From Halothiobacillaceae bacterium (lineage in GTDB: Bacteria > Pseudomonadota > Gammaproteobacteria > Halothiobacillales > Halothiobacillaceae), in NCBI GenBank assembly GCA_028696185.1, contig JAQVHL010000001.1, forward strand, positions 62,001-126,000: a stretch of 64,000 bases of DNA, read 5' to 3'. Under the pieces are notes generated by a model. The model searched no databases. It saw only the letters and a list, made by a program, of their open reading frames with translations, and was not told the DNA's origin. Below, one piece after another: positions 60,612 through 64,000 of the stretch (its first letter is position 1; the number at the start of each line of letters is the position of its first letter). The translations under genes and the position numbers were made by a program.

Positions 60612-63520
60612 CGTCGCCCCGCTATGTCGTTGGCATCGGAGCCTCTGCCGGAGGGCTGGAAGCCATCGAGTCCTTTTTCCGGCAGATGCCCACCGACAGT
60701 GGCGCTGCCTTCGTCGTCATTCAGCATCTCTCTCCCGACTACAAGAGTCTGATGGTCGAGCTGCTGACCAAACACACCACCATGCCGGTTCTGCGCTCAG
60801 AAGATGGGATGACGGTACAGGCCGATCATGTGTATCTGATCCCACCGGGCAAGAACCTGCGTCTGTTCCATGGCAAATTGCTGCTGTCGGATCAGGAGGG
60901 GGGGCGGGGCATCAACCTGCCCATCGATATTTTTCTGCGCGCGCTGGCCGAGGATCAGGGCGAGAAGAGCATTGCCATCATCCTCTCCGGCACCGGCTCC
61001 GATGGCACGCGCGGTATCCGCGCGGTGAAGGAGCAAGGGGGCATGATCATGGTGCAGTCCGAGGAAACGGCGCGTTTCGATGGCATGCCCAAGAGCGCGA
61101 TCAATACCGGGCTGGCGGATTTCGTGCTCGGTCCCGAAGACATGCCCGTGCAGCTGCTGTCCTATATGAAGCATCCAACGGTGACCAAGGCGGAGCGTTC
61201 CACGGCACTGGCTTCCGACGAGGACGGCCTGACGCGCATTTTCGCCTTGCTGCGTGAGCGTTCGAAACTTGATTTCACCTTCTACAAACCCAGTACTGTG
61301 ATCCGCCGCATAGAGCGGCGCATGACGGTCAATCAGGTGCAGGAGTTGCGTGATTATGTCCGTTTTCTGGAGCGTTTTCCGGGAGAAGTGGGGCATCTTT
61401 ACCGCGAGCTGTTGATCGGGGTGACGCGTTTCTTCCGCGACAAGCCCGCCTGGGATTGGCTGGATGAGCAGGTCTTGCCTGACGTTTTCGAGCGCGCCAA
61501 CGGCCGGGAAGTGCGCATGTGGGTGGCAGGGTGCTCCACCGGAGAGGAGGCTTACACGCTGGCCATGGTCTGCCGCGAGGTGATGGAGCGTCTGGGGCGG
61601 GTCGTCGATGTGAAGATTTTTGCTACCGATGTGGATCGGGACGCCGTGCAACGTGCCGGCGCCGGCGTCTATCCGGAAAGCATCGTCGCCGATCTTTCCC
61701 CCGCGTTGCTGGGCAAGTATTTTCAGCGCCGTGACGAGAATTTCCATGTGGCACGTGGCCTGCGCGAAATGGTGGTATTCGCGCCGCACAATCTGCTCAA
61801 GGATCCGCCGTTCACCAATATCGATTTCATCTCCTGCCGAAACCTGCTGATCTATCTGCAGCCGGTGCTGCAGAAGAAAACGCTCGACCTGTTCAGTTTT
61901 TCCCTGCGTCAGGAGGGCGTGTTGCTGTTGGGCAGCAGCGAAACGATAGGTGATTCAGCGGATGTCTATGAACCCCTGCATCCGAAGTGGCGGATCTATC
62001 GGGCCAAAGCGAAACGTCGCCTGAGCGATGCCCATGAAATAAACCATTTTTCCGGGACGCTGGCTTCGTCGGAGCTGGGGCGCCCTCTTGCGCGAGGCGC
62101 ACTCCGTCCGGTTCAGGAGGATCGCTTGCTGGGGCGTTTGCTCGAAGGGCTGAGCGGTCGACTTCTACCCCTGACCCTGGTGGTTAACGAGCGCATGGAG
62201 TTGCTGCATGTGGAAGGCGATGCCGAGGGTGTGCTGCGCCTGCCTTCCGGGCGGATGCGCAACGATGTTACCCGGCTGGTCAGTCACGATCTGGCCATTC
62301 CGCTCGCCACGGGCTTGCAGAAGGTCTTCAAGACCGGGGAGGGTCTGGTCTATACCAATGTTCATCTCAAGGGGCCGGCGGGCGTCCGGACCGTCGACCT
62401 GCGCCTTATGGCCTTGCCCGGTCGCAAGGGGGATGAGGCTCTGGCCGCCGTGCTGGTGCAATCCGTCGGGGCGCGTGAGGCCGATGGTGCGCAGGAGGAG
62501 CGTTTCGATCTGGATCGCGTCGCCGAGCAGCGTATCCGTGATCTGGAAGGTGAGCTGCAGTTCACACGGGAAAACCTGCAGGCCACGGTGGAAGAGCTGG
62601 AGACAGCCAACGAAGAGCTGCAGGCGGCGAATGAGGAGCTTCTGGCCAGCAACGAGGAGTTGCAATCCACCAACGAAGAGCTGCAATCGGTCAACGAGGA
62701 GCTCTACACGGTGAATGCGGAGTTCCAGACCAAGATCGCCGAGTTGTCCCAGCTTAACAACGATCTGGACAACCTGATCTCCGGCAGTGAAATCGCGACG
62801 CTGTTCCTGGATGCGCAGTTGCGTGTGAGGCGCTACACCCCTGCCCTGACGCGTCTGTGCCGCATTATCGACAGCGATATCGGGCGGCCGATTACCGATC
62901 TGAGCCATCAGATGCTGGATGTCGATCTCAGTGCCCTGGCCCAGCAGGTGCAGATGGCGCGTGAAGCGCTGGACCTGGAAGTGCGTACGCGCGATGGGCG
63001 ATGGTATCTGCTCAATGCCCATCCCTACTGTATCGGTCGTCAGCCGACCGGCTCGGTGGTTATGAATCTGGTGGAGGTCACCGAGCTGAAAAACGCCCAG
63101 GAGACGCTGGCGCGCAGTCAGGCCCGCCACGCCCAGGCCCTGCGTGCGGTGGGAATCGCGCTCTGGGATTGGGATATCGTCGCGGGTACGCTCACCTGGT
63201 CGGAATCGATAGAGGCACTGACCTGCGTGAGTGTCGAGCGTCTGGGGAACCCTTTCGAGAGCTTTGGGGAGATGGCCTGTCCGGACGACCGAGCCCGTTT
63301 GCGTCAGGCACTGATCGACTGTGTCGAACACGGCCAGCGTCTTGAGATCGACTTCGGTCTTCTGCGTACCGAAGGTCTTGTTTCGCCGGTCAGGGCGGTG
63401 GGCGTGGTGCGGCGTGACGAGAGCGGGCGCGCCGTGCGTCTGCTAGGCATGCTTCATCTGCTAGAGGTGCAGGCCGATGCTGAAACCTCCCTTCCTTGCC
63501 TGCAAGGTACGGATCAATGA
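60608..63520 (+). CDS. CheB-CheR-PAS fusion protein
   Basis: The 970-residue protein starts directly with a CheB methylesterase domain and has no receiver. Catalytic Ser is in [12 protein letters not shown], His in VIQHLSPDY, and Asp in [15 protein letters not shown] CheR methyltransferase follows (residues about 215-475) with [14 protein letters not shown], the SAM site [14 protein letters not shown]-like [16 protein letters not shown], and [17 protein letters not shown] long coiled coil (about 640-720) is built on NEELQ-type repeats, and two PAS-like domains end the protein. ATG 60608 overlaps the previous stop (ATGA). Which receptor or kinase it modifies is unknown. Confidence 0.93.
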   Translation: MTSPRYVVGIGASAGGLEAIESFFRQMPTDSGAAFVVIQHLSPDYKSLMVELLTKHTTMPVLRSEDGMTVQADHVYLIPPGKNLRLFHGKLLLSDQEGGRGINLPIDIFLRALAEDQGEKSIAIILSGTGSDGTRGIRAVKEQGGMIMVQSEETARFDGMPKSAINTGLADFVLGPEDMPVQLLSYMKHPTVTKAERSTALASDEDGLTRIFALLRERSKLDFTFYKPSTVIRRIERRMTVNQVQELRDYVRFLERFPGEVGHLYRELLIGVTRFFRDKPAWDWLDEQVLPDVFERANGREVRMWVAGCSTGEEAYTLAMVCREVMERLGRVVDVKIFATDVDRDAVQRAGAGVYPESIVADLSPALLGKYFQRRDENFHVARGLREMVVFAPHNLLKDPPFTNIDFISCRNLLIYLQPVLQKKTLDLFSFSLRQEGVLLLGSSETIGDSADVYEPLHPKWRIYRAKAKRRLSDAHEINHFSGTLASSELGRPLARGALRPVQEDRLLGRLLEGLSGRLLPLTLVVNERMELLHVEGDAEGVLRLPSGRMRNDVTRLVSHDLAIPLATGLQKVFKTGEGLVYTNVHLKGPAGVRTVDLRLMALPGRKGDEALAAVLVQSVGAREADGAQEERFDLDRVAEQRIRDLEGELQFTRENLQATVEELETANEELQAANEELLASNEELQSTNEELQSVNEELYTVNAEFQTKIAELSQLNNDLDNLISGSEIATLFLDAQLRVRRYTPALTRLCRIIDSDIGRPITDLSHQMLDVDLSALAQQVQMAREALDLEVRTRDGRWYLLNAHPYCIGRQPTGSVVMNLVEVTELKNAQETLARSQARHAQALRAVGIALWDWDIVAGTLTWSESIEALTCVSVERLGNPFESFGEMACPDDRARLRQALIDCVEHGQRLEIDFGLLRTEGLVSPVRAVGVVRRDESGRAVRLLGMLHLLEVQADAETSLPCLQGTDQ

Positions 63521-64000
63521 GTTCCCTCGCCCCACAGTCGAGTGCTGCCGACAAGGCGGTGGATCCGCTCGACGCCGCGCTGCGACGTATTGCGGAGCTG
63601 GAGGAGCAAGCGCTGACGCATCGTGTCACCCTGGATAACCTGCATCTGCACAAAGCCGAGTTATTGGCGCAGAACGATGAATTGCGTCAGGCGCAGGCGA
63701 ATCTGGAAGCGGCTCGTCTCAGGCATCAGGCCCTGTTCGATTTTTCCCCGGTCGCGCATTTTCTGGTCAGCGTCAATGGCATGATTCTCAAGACCAATCG
63801 CGAGGCGGCACGCCTGATCGGCATTGATGCCCAGGCGCTGTACGGCTTTCACATGCCCAATCTGACCGGGGACAGCCAGCAGCGCGTGGCGATGCTGAAT
63901 TTTCTGGAGGCGCTACGGGATGGGGAGCCGCCGTCACCGCTGGCGCTGGGCTTGTTCCATCGCGACGGGGGGCAAACGCGGGTGCAACTGCATGGCAGCC
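63517..64000 (+). CDS. PAS-domain signalling protein, N-terminal part (3' end outside window)
   Basis: The first 161 residues are in the window. An N-terminal coiled coil (LRRIAELEEQALTHRVTLDN, AELLAQNDELRQAQANLEAA) leads to a PAS domain beginning ALFDFSPVAHFLVSVNGMIL. The layout and PAS sequence resemble the start of the GGDEF-EAL protein two genes upstream, which suggests duplication within the operon. The output domain (kinase, cyclase or other) lies beyond the edge. The ATG overlaps the CheB-CheR stop by ATGA. Confidence 0.85.
   Translation, partial: MSSLAPQSSAADKAVDPLDAALRRIAELEEQALTHRVTLDNLHLHKAELLAQNDELRQAQANLEAARLRHQALFDFSPVAHFLVSVNGMILKTNREAARLIGIDAQALYGFHMPNLTGDSQQRVAMLNFLEALRDGEPPSPLALGLFHRDGGQTRVQLHGS

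Overview
The window is a gene-dense, GC-rich bacterial chromosome segment that reads as a gammaproteobacterium. Three gene orders point that way: a Pil-Chp twitching cluster (pilH-pilI-pilJ-chpA-chpC), the bcp-gcvR | dapA-bamC neighbourhood known from E. coli, and a holD-like gene directly before rimI. The block tkt-gap-pgk-pyk with a class II fba is the arrangement common in chemolithoautotrophic sulfur oxidisers that run the Calvin cycle, so an autotroph of the Chromatiales or a related order is my best guess. No RuBisCO gene lies in the window, so this is inference. I saw no tRNA, rRNA, insertion sequence, prophage or CRISPR array.

Layout. 1-10022: chemosensory system for type IV pili; its giant hybrid kinase ChpA carries 22 tandem copies of a hexapeptide. 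10246-13791 (minus): operon qmcA-like stomatin, nfeD, bioA, rsmE. 13866-17425 (minus): S-adenosylmethionine cycle genes metK, ahcY and metF, with a clear S-adenosylhomocysteine riboswitch before ahcY. 17563-18976: an orphan PhnD-like binding protein divergent from a thioredoxin-like protein. 19168-26282: central carbon block tkt, gap, pgk, pyk, fba, divided by terminators. 26439-27371: DHH phosphoesterase. 27558-31059: uvrA and ssb diverge around a LexA-like box. 31093-36219: cation exchanger, endonuclease V, pssA, leuA, holD-like gene, rimI. 36328-39008 (minus): slyD, galU, a thioredoxin-like protein, DUF2069, wrbA. 39117-42874: UPF0114 membrane protein, two exported thioredoxins, a TolC-like channel and a membrane-fusion protein with no pump. 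42943-45573 (minus): DUF4124 protein, MIF-like tautomerase, proS. 45747-50039: a second membrane-fusion protein and an AcrB-type pump with no outer-membrane channel. 50168-56253: LysR regulator, glycine-zipper lipoprotein, PIN-PhoH protein, bcp, gcvR, dapA, bamC. 56707-64000: a tightly coupled signalling operon.

The most promising candidate for something little described is that last operon. It starts with an ANTAR response regulator and a HisKA_2 kinase, the same pairing as the EutV/EutW antitermination system. It continues with a PAS-GGDEF-EAL protein that looks competent in both cyclic-di-GMP activities, a CheB-CheR-PAS fusion, and a further PAS protein cut by the window edge. Three of the four junctions are 4-base ATGA overlaps. 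It would join RNA-level antitermination, cyclic-di-GMP turnover and chemotaxis-type methylation in one transcript. The pumpless TolC/adaptor/thioredoxin operon and its channel-less partner pump 3 kb away form a second unusual arrangement.
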